Assembly: GCA_025351615.1 (NCBI GenBank)
Contig: JANXVP010000103.1
Span: forward strand, 1 to 7,780
Length of the DNA stretch: 7,780 nt
From: Ramlibacter sp.
Lineage (GTDB): Bacteria > Pseudomonadota > Gammaproteobacteria > Burkholderiales > Burkholderiaceae_C
Direction of reading: 5' to 3'
Below are positions 1 through 6,368 of this stretch, one piece after another; position 1 is the first letter of the stretch; the number at the start of each line of letters is the position of its first letter. Position numbers and translations under genes: made by a program. Below the pieces are notes generated by a model that did not search any database, was not told the origin of the DNA, and saw nothing but the letters and a program-made list of their open reading frames with translations.

Positions 1-132
1 GCCAAGGACCAGATGGTGCGCCTGCGCAACGAGTTCGGCGTGTACGGCACCGACACCGGCCGGATGTGCGTGGCCGCGCTGAACAGCAAGAACATCGACT
101 ACGTCTGCGCGTCGATCGCGAAGGTGCTTTGA
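1..132 (+). CDS. Aspartate/aromatic amino acid aminotransferase, C-terminal end (partial)
   Basis: Only the last 43 codons and the TGA stop lie in the window; the start is upstream. The peptide contains an EFGVYGTDTGR segment followed by MCVAALN, which matches the C-terminal end of class I PLP-dependent aminotransferases of the AspC/TyrB type (in E. coli AspC the equivalent segment is near 'SGRVNVAG'). The Arg in 'TGR' (residue 21 of the visible part) aligns with the family Arg that binds the substrate alpha-carboxylate (Arg386 in AspC numbering). The family transfers amino groups between aspartate, tyrosine or phenylalanine and 2-oxoglutarate in the cytoplasm. The PLP lysine and the rest of the active site are outside the window, so aspartate and aromatic preference cannot be separated here. 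The next gene begins 30 bp downstream on the same strand, so read-through transcription is plausible. Confidence 0.85.
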   Translation, partial: AKDQMVRLRNEFGVYGTDTGRMCVAALNSKNIDYVCASIAKVL

Positions 133-150
133 GCCTGCTTCGCCGCCCGT

Positions 151-156
151 GGAAGG
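151..156 (+). promoter_or_regulatory. Shine-Dalgarno supporting a TTG start
   Basis: GGAAGG lies 6 bases before the TTG at 163-165. It is the only good ribosome-binding match near the 5' end of the transporter frame. No in-frame ATG exists before residue 23, which lies inside the first conserved membrane segments, so this site decides the TTG start. Confidence 0.6.
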
Positions 157-162
157 CCGGTT

Positions 163-897
163 TTGCCTGACTTCAGCGTCCTGCTGCTGGCCGAGCCGAC
201 CCTGGTGGTCGCCTACATCGTGTTCGGCATGGTCGGCTTCGGAACAACCCTGGTGTCCGCGCCAGTGCTGGCCCACGTGTTGCCCCTGTCGACTGTGGTG
301 CCGGCACTGGCGTTGACCGATTTTGTCGCCTCCTGGGCCAATGGATTCCGGCTTGGCGCGCACGTGTCACGAAAAGAACTGCTGGCGCTGGTCCCGCCGA
401 TGTTCATCGGCAGCGCGCTCGGTGCCTGGCTGCTGTTCGCGGTCCCGGTTCGAACCCTGATGCTGCTGCTGGGCGTTTTTGTCATGCTCTATGCACTCAA
501 TGGCCTGCGGCGCAGGCAGCCGCAGGCGCCGCTGGCCCCGCGCTGGGCGTGGTGGTTCGGCGGCGCCGGAGGGGTCTTGAGCGCACTGTTCGGCGCCGGT
601 GGCTGGGTCTACTCGATGTACCTGGTGCGGCGGCTCGAAGATCCGCAGCAGATCCGCGCCACGCAAACGGCGGTTCTCACGGTCAGTTCTTCCATCCGGG
701 TCGGTCTGTTTGCCTTTGCGGGCACCTATTTCGACACCCATCTGCTGCTGCTGGTGCTGGCGCTGCTTCCCGCCATGGCGCTTGGGCTGTACATCGGTCA
801 CCGCGTGAATCTCAAGCTCGACCGGCAGCGCTTTCTGCGGGTGCTTTACGGGGTGCTGCTGCTCACCGGCACCAGCCTGGTGTGGCGCGCGGTCTGA
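163..897 (+). CDS. TauE/SafE (TSUP) family membrane transporter
   Basis: A 244-residue integral membrane protein with about eight hydrophobic segments (roughly residues 5-22, 27-60 as a pair, 72-93, 96-113, 129-155, 169-188, 192-211 and 224-242). These are separated by short basic loops such as LRRR near 115-118 and VRR near 155-157. The two halves carry related Gly-rich motifs, GFGTTLVSAPVLA at 25-37 and ALFGAGGWVYSMYL at 141-154, which is the internal-duplication signature of the TauE/SafE family. Members move small anions such as sulfite, sulfonates or sulfoacetate across the inner membrane. The substrate cannot be read from this sequence, and no sulfur-metabolism gene is adjacent. Length is normal for the family (about 240-260). 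The start is TTG, chosen from the Shine-Dalgarno at 151-156 and the lack of an earlier in-frame ATG or GTG. It follows the aminotransferase by 30 bp and may be co-transcribed with it. Confidence 0.85.
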   Translation: MPDFSVLLLAEPTLVVAYIVFGMVGFGTTLVSAPVLAHVLPLSTVVPALALTDFVASWANGFRLGAHVSRKELLALVPPMFIGSALGAWLLFAVPVRTLMLLLGVFVMLYALNGLRRRQPQAPLAPRWAWWFGGAGGVLSALFGAGGWVYSMYLVRRLEDPQQIRATQTAVLTVSSSIRVGLFAFAGTYFDTHLLLLVLALLPAMALGLYIGHRVNLKLDRQRFLRVLYGVLLLTGTSLVWRAV

Positions 898-986
898 GCG
901 GTTCGACCCCGGAACACGGCCGCACGGCCCTTGCTTTCAGGCCCCGCCGCGCTAGGGGTTGCTCCCTCCGATCCGCGCCTTCGGGA

Positions 987-995
987 TGCTATATT
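987..995 (+). promoter_or_regulatory. Candidate extended -10 promoter of phaZ
   Basis: TGCTATATT fits the extended -10 form TGnTATAAT with one mismatch. No convincing -35 hexamer lies 16-18 bp upstream, which is usual for extended -10 promoters. A start of transcription near 1002 would give a leader of about 18 bases before the phaZ ATG. It is the only AT-rich patch in an otherwise very GC-rich 122-bp intergenic region (898-1019), which otherwise holds no recognisable feature. Inferred from sequence only. Confidence 0.45.
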
Positions 996-1007
996 GCACT
1001 GCAGCAA
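994..1007 (+). promoter_or_regulatory. Candidate PhaR-like operator at the phaZ promoter
   Basis: TTGCACTGCAGCAA has inverted TTGC/GCAA ends six bases apart and an internal CTGCAG palindrome. It overlaps the last two bases of the -10 element and covers the predicted transcription start. PhaR, the PHB-binding repressor of PHB-granule genes, is known in Paracoccus and Rhodobacter to bind CTGC/GCAG inverted sites, and this site shares that TGC/GCA character. Placement over the start region would suit a repressor. No PhaR gene is in the window, so the link is inference. Confidence 0.4.
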
Positions 1008-1019
1008 CTCGAGACCACT

Positions 1020-2360
1020 ATGCTCTACCAGATCTACGAAACCCATCGGGCCCTGATGGAGCCGTTTGCGGACTTCGCCCAGGCAGCGGCCAAGCTTTAC
1101 AGCAATCCCTTGTCGCCGTTCGGCCAGAATCCGCTGGCGCAGCGGATGGCTGCCGGGTATGACCTCGCATACAGATTGGGCAAGGATTACGAGCGGCCGC
1201 AGTTCGGGCTCACGACGGCGAACGTGGATGGCGTCGACGTCGCGGTCCAGGAACGGGTCGAGATCGACAAGCCGTTCTGTGAGTTGCGCCGGTTCAAGCG
1301 CTTTTCGGACGATCCCAAGACCCTGACCAAACTCAAGAGCCAGCCGGCGGTGCTGATCGTGGCGCCGCTGTCCGGCCACTATGCGACGCTGCTGCGCGAC
1401 ACAGTGCGTACGATGCTGAAGGACCACAAGGTCTATATCACCGACTGGAAGAACGCCCGCACGGTGCCGCTGGAGCAGGGCGAATTCCACCTCGACGACT
1501 ACGTCAACTATGTGCAGGAGTTCATTCGCCATCTGCAGGGCATTTATGGAAATTGCCACGTGATCAGCGTCTGCCAGCCGACGGTGCCGGTGCTGGCCGC
1601 GGTTTCGCTCATGGCGTCGCGCGGCGAGGTGACACCCCTGACGATGACAATGATGGGTGGGCCGATCGACGCGCGCAAATCGCCCACGGCGGTGAACAAC
1701 CTGGCGATGAACAAGAGCTACGAATGGTTCGAAAACAACGTGATCTATCGCGTTCCCACCAATTTCCCCGGCGCCGGCCGCCGCGTTTATCCCGGGTTCC
1801 TGCAGCACACGGGGTTCGTGGCGATGAACCCGGACCGCCATGCGTCGAACCACTACGACTACTTCAAGAACCTGATCAAGGGCGATGACGCGAGCACCGA
1901 GGCCCACCGCAAGTTCTACGATGAATACAACGCGGTGCTGGACATGGACGCGGACTACTACCTCGAGACCATCCGCGTCGTATTCCAGGAGTTCGCGCTG
2001 GTCAATGGCACCTGGGACGTGATCAGCGAAAGCGGCGACCTGGAGCGGGTCCGTCCGGAAGACATCACCACGACCGCGCATTTCACGGTCGAGGGCGAAC
2101 TGGACGACATCTCCGGCTCCGGCCAGACCGAGGCTGCCCACGACCTGTGCGTCAACGTGCCCAAAGCGCGCCAGAAGCACATGGAAGTCAAGGGCGCGGG
2201 CCACTACGGCATCTTCAGCGGACGCCGCTGGCGCGAGACGGTCTATCCGCAGGTCAAGGAATTTATCGCCAGGCACAACGCCGGCCCGACGATCAAGGCA
2301 AGCGGCAAAACCGCCGCCGCGCTGGCCGCACCGGCGAAGAAAGTCGCGCGCCAGACGTGA
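1020..2360 (+). CDS. phaZ: Intracellular polyhydroxybutyrate depolymerase
   Basis: This 446-residue protein begins MLYQIYETHRALMEP, the typical N terminus of the PhaZ family that degrades native PHB granules in the cytoplasm and releases 3-hydroxybutyrate or oligomers for return to acetyl-CoA. It is an alpha/beta-hydrolase with a Cys nucleophile. Cys185 in VCQPT, Asp362 in GELDD and His395 in GAGHYGIF match in order and spacing the Cys183-Asp355-His388 triad reported for Ralstonia eutropha PhaZ1. No signal peptide is visible, which fits an intracellular enzyme. Length is normal for the family, ending in an Ala/Lys-rich tail (from about residue 421) that may contact the granule. The ATG at 1020 fits the family N terminus although its Shine-Dalgarno is weak; the frame stays open to 549 upstream, but that extension is noise overlapping the transporter. 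A promoter and possible PhaR-like operator lie directly upstream, and the stop overlaps the next start. Confidence 0.93.
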   Translation: MLYQIYETHRALMEPFADFAQAAAKLYSNPLSPFGQNPLAQRMAAGYDLAYRLGKDYERPQFGLTTANVDGVDVAVQERVEIDKPFCELRRFKRFSDDPKTLTKLKSQPAVLIVAPLSGHYATLLRDTVRTMLKDHKVYITDWKNARTVPLEQGEFHLDDYVNYVQEFIRHLQGIYGNCHVISVCQPTVPVLAAVSLMASRGEVTPLTMTMMGGPIDARKSPTAVNNLAMNKSYEWFENNVIYRVPTNFPGAGRRVYPGFLQHTGFVAMNPDRHASNHYDYFKNLIKGDDASTEAHRKFYDEYNAVLDMDADYYLETIRVVFQEFALVNGTWDVISESGDLERVRPEDITTTAHFTVEGELDDISGSGQTEAAHDLCVNVPKARQKHMEVKGAGHYGIFSGRRWRETVYPQVKEFIARHNAGPTIKASGKTAAALAAPAKKVARQT

Positions 2361-2956
2361 GCCCCCTGGCTGCGCGGATCCATTCCGCCTTGCCGCAGAC
2401 CCAGTGCACCCGCTGCGCTTATCCTGACTGCGCTGCCTATGCGCAGGCTGTCGCCGACGATGAGGCCGGGATCAACCAGTGCCCTCCCGGTGGTGCCGAG
2501 GGGATAGCGCGCCTGGCGGCAATCACCGGCCGGCCCGCCCTGCCCCTGAATCCCGGGAACGGCAGCGAAGCGCCGCGCACCGTTGCCGTGATCGACGAAG
2601 CCTGGTGCATCGGCTGCACGCTCTGCATGCCGGTTTGCCCCACCGACGCGATCCTCGGCAGCAACAAGCGGATGCATACCGTCATCGAGCCGTACTGCAC
2701 CGGCTGCGAGTTGTGCGTCGCCGTCTGCCCGGTTGACTGCATCAGCCTGGAGATCGTCAGCGGGGACCGCACCGGCTGGCAAGCCTGGTCGCAGCCGCAG
2801 GCCGATGAGGCGTTGCAGCGCTACGGCTTCCACCGGGCGAAGGCCCCGCTCGAAGCCCAAGCCGAAGCCGTTCCGGATGACGACGAGGCGGCGCGCAAGC
2901 GCACCGTGATCGAGGCGGCGCTGGCGCGCTCAAGGGCGCAACGCAAGCCTGGGTGA
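2357..2956 (+). CDS. Soluble RnfB/RsxB-like iron-sulfur ferredoxin protein
   Basis: A 199-residue electron-transfer protein with three predicted [4Fe-4S] sites. The N-terminal Fe4S domain has Cys17, Cys20, Cys25 and Cys42 in QCTRCAYPDC...QCPPGG. Two classical CxxCxxCxxxCP motifs follow at Cys84/87/90/94 and Cys114/117/120/124. This order is that of RnfB/RsxB, but the N-terminal membrane helix of true RnfB is absent and no other Rnf/Rsx subunit is nearby, so a soluble carrier is more likely. Such short RsxB-named proteins are common in Betaproteobacteria; their partner is not settled. The charged C-terminal region (about 160-199) is probably helical. The GTG start at 2357 overlaps the phaZ TGA (GTGA), and the resulting N terminus, MSPLAARIHSALPQTQC, fits the family. 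No in-frame ATG lies between the phaZ coding end and the first Cys motif. Shine-Dalgarno support is weak, suggesting translational coupling to phaZ. Confidence 0.85.
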   Translation: MSPLAARIHSALPQTQCTRCAYPDCAAYAQAVADDEAGINQCPPGGAEGIARLAAITGRPALPLNPGNGSEAPRTVAVIDEAWCIGCTLCMPVCPTDAILGSNKRMHTVIEPYCTGCELCVAVCPVDCISLEIVSGDRTGWQAWSQPQADEALQRYGFHRAKAPLEAQAEAVPDDDEAARKRTVIEAALARSRAQRKPG

Positions 2957-2985
2957 TTGATGTGCGGTCGCGAGGCCGGCACGGA
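2957..2985. other. Convergent intergenic gap
   Basis: These 29 bp separate the stop of the + strand ferredoxin gene from the stop of the - strand CBS gene. I see no stem-loop followed by a T-tract on either strand, so transcripts from the two sides probably overlap unless termination is factor-dependent. Confidence 0.6.
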
Positions 2986-3426
2986 TTATCCAAGAGCGTC
3001 GTTCACCTGCTCGTTGAATTCGGTCTGGCTCATGGCGTTGCCGATTTCGCGTGGCAGCGCGTCGCGCACCGAGAACACCCCCAGGATCTTGGACCCCGGG
3101 CCGATGATCGGCAGGTGCCGAAAACCCCGCTCCAGCATGATGACGACAGCGTCCGAAATCAGCGTCTCCGGTGGCACGCAAAGCGGATTCGGCGTCATGA
3201 TGTCGCGCAGCTGGGTTTTTTCCGGGTCGAGTCCCTTGGCCAGCACCCGGGTCATCAGGTCGCGTTCGGTGACGATGCCCAGCAGCGCGTCGGGAGGTTC
3301 CATGACCAGGACGCTTCCACAATTGGCCTTGGTCATGACGCCCGCGGCCTCGCGCACGCTGGAATGCGGCCCGAGGCTGACCACGCGCTTTTGTGAAATC
3401 GGCTGGAAAACCATGCGTTCAGCCAT
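2986..3426 (-). CDS. Two-CBS-domain (Bateman module) protein
   Basis: A 146-residue stand-alone CBS pair. The first CBS repeat (about residues 8-65) ends in GIVTERDLMTR and the second (about 75-128) in GVFSVRDAL. The T/S-x-R-D ends are the usual ribose-phosphate contact positions of nucleotide-binding CBS domains. Between them IMTPNPLCVPPE starts the second repeat in the standard way. Such modules bind AMP, ADP, ATP, NADH or S-adenosylmethionine and regulate a partner protein; no catalytic domain is present. It is the last gene of the kor operon, 39 bp after korB, with a strong AGGAGG Shine-Dalgarno 6 bases before the ATG. The context suggests it tunes the 2-oxoacid oxidoreductase or its electron flow in response to energy charge, but this is inference and the ligand is unknown. 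Confidence 0.9.
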   Translation of the reverse strand: MAERMVFQPISQKRVVSLGPHSSVREAAGVMTKANCGSVLVMEPPDALLGIVTERDLMTRVLAKGLDPEKTQLRDIMTPNPLCVPPETLISDAVVIMLERGFRHLPIIGPGSKILGVFSVRDALPREIGNAMSQTEFNEQVNDALG

Positions 3427-3432
3427 GATGGG

Positions 3433-3438
3433 CCTCCT
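3433..3438 (-). promoter_or_regulatory. Strong Shine-Dalgarno of the CBS gene
   Basis: AGGAGG on the - strand (CCTCCT on +), 6 bases before the ATG at 3424-3426. Its first three bases (3438-3436) also form part of the 3' arm of the hairpin at 3436-3464, so access could depend on that structure. Confidence 0.75.
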
Positions 3439-3464
3439 GACCCCGACTGTAGGCGCGGGTCAGG
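3436..3464 (-). repeat. Perfect 8-bp inverted repeat between korB and the CBS gene
   Basis: CCTGACCC at 3436-3443 and GGGTCAGG at 3457-3464 are exact reverse complements separated by 13 bases. In the - strand transcript the stem begins two bases after the korB TAG stop, and its second arm ends inside the Shine-Dalgarno of the CBS gene. No U-tract follows, so it does not look like an intrinsic terminator. It could hold back initiation unless a ribosome finishing korB opens it, or protect the 3' end of a processed korCAB message. Confidence 0.65.
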
Positions 3465-3465
3465 T

Positions 3466-4521
3466 CTAGCGCAAGGACGCGTTGATCCTGTCGAGCGCCG
3501 GGATGCCGGGACACAGCTGGCTGGCGTCGAAGGCGTTCAGCGGGGTGGTACTGGTGTTGAAAGAGGTATGCAGATCGGTCGCCAGCGGGTCGACGTAAAG
3601 CAGCCCCGTCACGACCTCGCCCCGGGCCTGGTGCGCCTGCATGAAGCTCATCGCGGCGTGGCGGTCGGTCGGATCGTAATCCGTGTGCAGGCTTCGCAGC
3701 CGCAGCAATGAGCCATCGTGCTGCCGCACGTCGACCACTTCCCCCGGCACGTGTTCAATGGTGATTTCGCTGCGCGGCGTGATGAAGTCGATCCGGCTCA
3801 CAGATTCGTTGTGCTCGCGCACATAGTCGTAGCTCTTGGTGCTCCCCGGGTGGTTGTTGAAGGCAACGCACGGACTGATGACATCGATGAAGGCGGCGCC
3901 GCCATGGGCCATGGCGCCTTTGATGAGGGGGACGAGTTGGGCCTTGTTGCCGGAGAAGCTGCGCCCGACGTAGGTCGCGCCCAGTTGCAGCGCCATGGCC
4001 ACCAGGTCCACCGGGCTGTCGCTGTTGATCACGCCCTTTTTGCTCTTGGAGCCCTGGTCGGCCGTGGCCGAGAACTGCCCCTTGGTGAGGCCGTAGACAC
4101 CGTTGTTTTCCACGATGTACGCCATCCGCACGCCACGGCGCATGGCGTGGGCGAACTGGCCCAGGCCGATCGACGCCGAGTCTCCGTCCCCGGAGACGCC
4201 GAGGTACAGCAGGTCGCGATTGGCCAGGTTGGCCCCGGTCAGGACGGACGGCATCCGGCCATGGACGGTATTGAAGCCGTGCGAGGCGCCCAGAAAGTAA
4301 TCCGGGGTCTTCGAACTGCAGCCGATGCCGGAGAGCTTGGCGATCCGGTGCGGCTGGATGTCCAGCTCCCAGCAGGCCTGGATGATGGCGGCCGAAATCG
4401 AGTCGTGGCCGCAGCCGGCGCACAGCGTCGAGATCTTGCCTTCGTAGTCGCGCCGGGTGTAGCCGACCTTGTTGGTCTCCAGGGTTGGATGGTGAAGGCG
4501 CGGCTTGGTCAGGTAGGTCAT
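3466..4521 (-). CDS. korB: 2-oxoacid:ferredoxin oxidoreductase, TPP-binding beta subunit
   Basis: The 351-residue beta subunit of a 2-oxoacid:acceptor oxidoreductase, which with KorA converts a 2-oxoacid plus CoA to acyl-CoA and CO2 and yields low-potential electrons. The thiamine-diphosphate/Mg motif is GDGDSASIG (111-119) followed by ENN at 138-140. The four Cys expected to hold the proximal [4Fe-4S] cluster are visible: Cys34 and Cys37 in LCAGCGH, Cys68 in GIGCSSKTP and Cys218 in SPCVAF. Length and domain content are normal for the family. The C-terminal DPTDRHAAMSF segment is typical of this group. The ATG overlaps the korA stop by four bases (ATGA) and the upstream Shine-Dalgarno is poor, so translation is probably coupled. 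2-Oxoglutarate is the favoured substrate because the korC-A-B set resembles the enzymes known from Thauera aromatica and Azoarcus evansii; pyruvate or a branched-chain 2-oxoacid cannot be excluded from sequence. Confidence 0.92.
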   Translation of the reverse strand: MTYLTKPRLHHPTLETNKVGYTRRDYEGKISTLCAGCGHDSISAAIIQACWELDIQPHRIAKLSGIGCSSKTPDYFLGASHGFNTVHGRMPSVLTGANLANRDLLYLGVSGDGDSASIGLGQFAHAMRRGVRMAYIVENNGVYGLTKGQFSATADQGSKSKKGVINSDSPVDLVAMALQLGATYVGRSFSGNKAQLVPLIKGAMAHGGAAFIDVISPCVAFNNHPGSTKSYDYVREHNESVSRIDFITPRSEITIEHVPGEVVDVRQHDGSLLRLRSLHTDYDPTDRHAAMSFMQAHQARGEVVTGLLYVDPLATDLHTSFNTSTTPLNAFDASQLCPGIPALDRINASLR

Positions 4522-6368
4522 GCGACTTGTTCCCGGGATTTCAGTGGCGCGGCAGCAGCAGCAGCCTTGTTGATGTGGCCGGCGATGGCGTTGGTGATGA
4601 AGCGGGCCGTGATCGGCGTGCCGTCGAAGTGCAGCACCCGCACCAGCCGCGCCGGATCGATTTCGAGCTCGTTGACCAGCAGGCTGCGCATCTGCGCGTC
4701 GCGGTTCTGCTCCACGACGAACACCTGGTCATGGTCTTTCAGGAACTTGACTACGCTGGCAGGGAACGGGAAGGCCCGCAACCGCAGCGCGTCCAGGTGG
4801 ATGCCCGCGTCGGTCAACACTTCGAGGGCTTCCTGCATCGCGGGACTGGTCGACCCGAAATAGATGACGCCGAGCCGGGTCTTGCGCGCAGCCGGTTGCA
4901 GCACGGGCTGCGGAACCAGCGTCGCCGCAGTGGCGAATTTTTTCAGCAGCCGCTCCACGTTGTAGATGTAGTCCGGGCCGCGCTCGGAATAGCGGGCATA
5001 GGCATCGCGGGTCGTGCCCCGCGTGAAATAGCTGCCCTTGGTTGCGTGGGTGCCCGGCAAGGTGCGCCAGGGAATGCCGTCCCCGTCGACGTCTTTGTAG
5101 CGGCCGAAGTCCTTGCCGGCTTCCAGTTCGTCCGCGGTCATTACCTTGCCGCGGTCGTAGTCACGCCCTTCGTCCCAGGCGAAGGGCCGGCACAGGCGCT
5201 GGTTCATTCCGATGTCGAGGTCCGTCATCACGAACACCGGCGTTTGCAGCCGGTCGGCCAGATCGAGCGCGCAGGCCGCGTGCTCGAAACATTCGTGCGG
5301 ATCTTCGGGGAACAGCAGCACATGCTTGGTGTCTCCGTGCGAGGCATAGGCGCAGGACACGATGTCCGCCTGCTGCGTCCTGGTCGGCATCCCGGTCGAG
5401 GGACCGCCACGCTGGACGTTGATGATCGTCACCGGGATCTCGGCAAAATAGGCCAGACCGATGAACTCGGTCATCAGCGACACGCCGGGCCCGGACGTCG
5501 CGGTGAAGGCCCGCGCGCCGTTCCAGCCAGCGCCCACCACCATCCCGATCGAGGCGATCTCGTCCTCGGCCTGCACGATGGCATAGCGGCTCTGGCCGTT
5601 GGCGGGATCGACCCGGTATTTGGCGCAGTATTTCTGGAAAGCCTCGGCCACCGACGACGAAGGCGTGATCGGATACCAGGCCGCCACCGTCGCACCGCCA
5701 TAGACGCAGCCCAGCGCCGCGGCGGTGTTGCCGTCGACGAAGATCTGGTCGCCCACCTTGTCGGCCCGCTGCACCCGCAGCCCGAGCGGCGCCGGCAGGT
5801 GCTCCCTGACGAAATCCCGCCCCAGGTGCAGTGCCTGCACGTTGGAAGCCAGCAGCTTTTCCTTGCCCTTGTACTGCTCGCTGAACAGTTTTTCGATCAC
5901 CTCGGGCTCGACACCCAGCAGCACCGACAGAGCGCCCACATAGACGATGTTCTTGAACAGCTGGCGCTGGCGTGGATCGCTGTAGACCGCGTTGCAGATC
6001 TCGGTCAGCGGCATGCCGATCACCTGGATGTCGGGGCGGAACTTCGACGGGGGCAGCGGCCGGGTGCTGTCGTAGAACAGGTAACCGCCGGGTTCGAGTT
6101 CGGCGATGTCTGCGTCCCAGGTCTGCGGGTTCATCGCGACCATCATGTCGATGCCGCCGCGCCGGCCCAGATGTCCCTTCTCCGTCACCCGCACCTCGTA
6201 CCAGGTCGGCAGTCCCTGGATGTTGCTTGGAAAGATGTTGCGCGGGCTGACCGGCACGCCCATGCGCAGAATGGCCTTGGCGAACAGCTCGTTGGCCGAG
6301 GCCGAACCGGACCCGTTGACGTTGGCGAACTTGATCACGAAATCGTTGACGGCTTCGATGCGCTTCAT
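4518..6368 (-). CDS. korA: 2-oxoacid:ferredoxin oxidoreductase, fused gamma-alpha subunit
   Basis: A 616-residue partner of KorB in which the gamma domain (about 10-190, with Gly-rich NGSGSASANELFAKAI near 18-33) precedes the alpha/pyrimidine domain. Alpha motifs are WYPITPSSS at 231-239, QAEDE at 266-270 (a Glu here is expected to activate the thiamine ring), TSGPGVSLMTE at 291-301 and RGGPSTGMPTRTQQAD at 320-335. The C-terminal domain (from about 497) corresponds to the CoA-side region. Gamma-alpha fusion is common in 2-oxoglutarate and related enzymes of aerobic and denitrifying bacteria. The ATG is within the overlapping ATGA of the korC stop, with a good GGGAG Shine-Dalgarno 7 bases upstream inside korC. 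An in-frame open stretch continues to 7091, but that part is the korC gene in another frame. The C terminus carries six consecutive Ala. No own ferredoxin domain is present, so electrons must leave through KorB to KorC or free ferredoxin. Confidence 0.92.
   Translation of the reverse strand: MKRIEAVNDFVIKFANVNGSGSASANELFAKAILRMGVPVSPRNIFPSNIQGLPTWYEVRVTEKGHLGRRGGIDMMVAMNPQTWDADIAELEPGGYLFYDSTRPLPPSKFRPDIQVIGMPLTEICNAVYSDPRQRQLFKNIVYVGALSVLLGVEPEVIEKLFSEQYKGKEKLLASNVQALHLGRDFVREHLPAPLGLRVQRADKVGDQIFVDGNTAAALGCVYGGATVAAWYPITPSSSVAEAFQKYCAKYRVDPANGQSRYAIVQAEDEIASIGMVVGAGWNGARAFTATSGPGVSLMTEFIGLAYFAEIPVTIINVQRGGPSTGMPTRTQQADIVSCAYASHGDTKHVLLFPEDPHECFEHAACALDLADRLQTPVFVMTDLDIGMNQRLCRPFAWDEGRDYDRGKVMTADELEAGKDFGRYKDVDGDGIPWRTLPGTHATKGSYFTRGTTRDAYARYSERGPDYIYNVERLLKKFATAATLVPQPVLQPAARKTRLGVIYFGSTSPAMQEALEVLTDAGIHLDALRLRAFPFPASVVKFLKDHDQVFVVEQNRDAQMRSLLVNELEIDPARLVRVLHFDGTPITARFITNAIAGHINKAAAAAAPLKSREQVA
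4552..4563 (-). repeat. Short trinucleotide run in the korA 3' end
   Basis: Four consecutive GCA units on the + strand (TGC on the coding strand) encode part of the six-Ala tail of KorA (residues 602-607). In-frame length change by slippage would alter only the Ala count. Confidence 0.5.

Noticed and set aside
918..936. Possible terminator after the transporter gene (GGCC-GCAC-GGCC followed by TTGCTTT)
   Set aside because: The stem is only 4 bp and the following tract is not a clean T run, so it cannot be supported as an intrinsic terminator.
549..1019. Upstream extension of the phaZ frame
   Set aside because: The extension overlaps the transporter in another frame and is Arg/Ala-rich noise. 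The PhaZ family N terminus begins at the ATG at 1020, downstream of the promoter-like element.
846..2276. Long open frame on the - strand opposite phaZ (476 codons)
   Set aside because: It is rich in Arg, His and Val with no recognisable domain, and lies exactly opposite a clear phaZ. Long antisense frames are expected in GC-rich DNA with third-position G/C bias.
3718..4863. Open frame on the + strand opposite korB (381 codons)
   Set aside because: No family resemblance and no credible ribosome-binding site. KorB on the other strand has all cofactor motifs in place.
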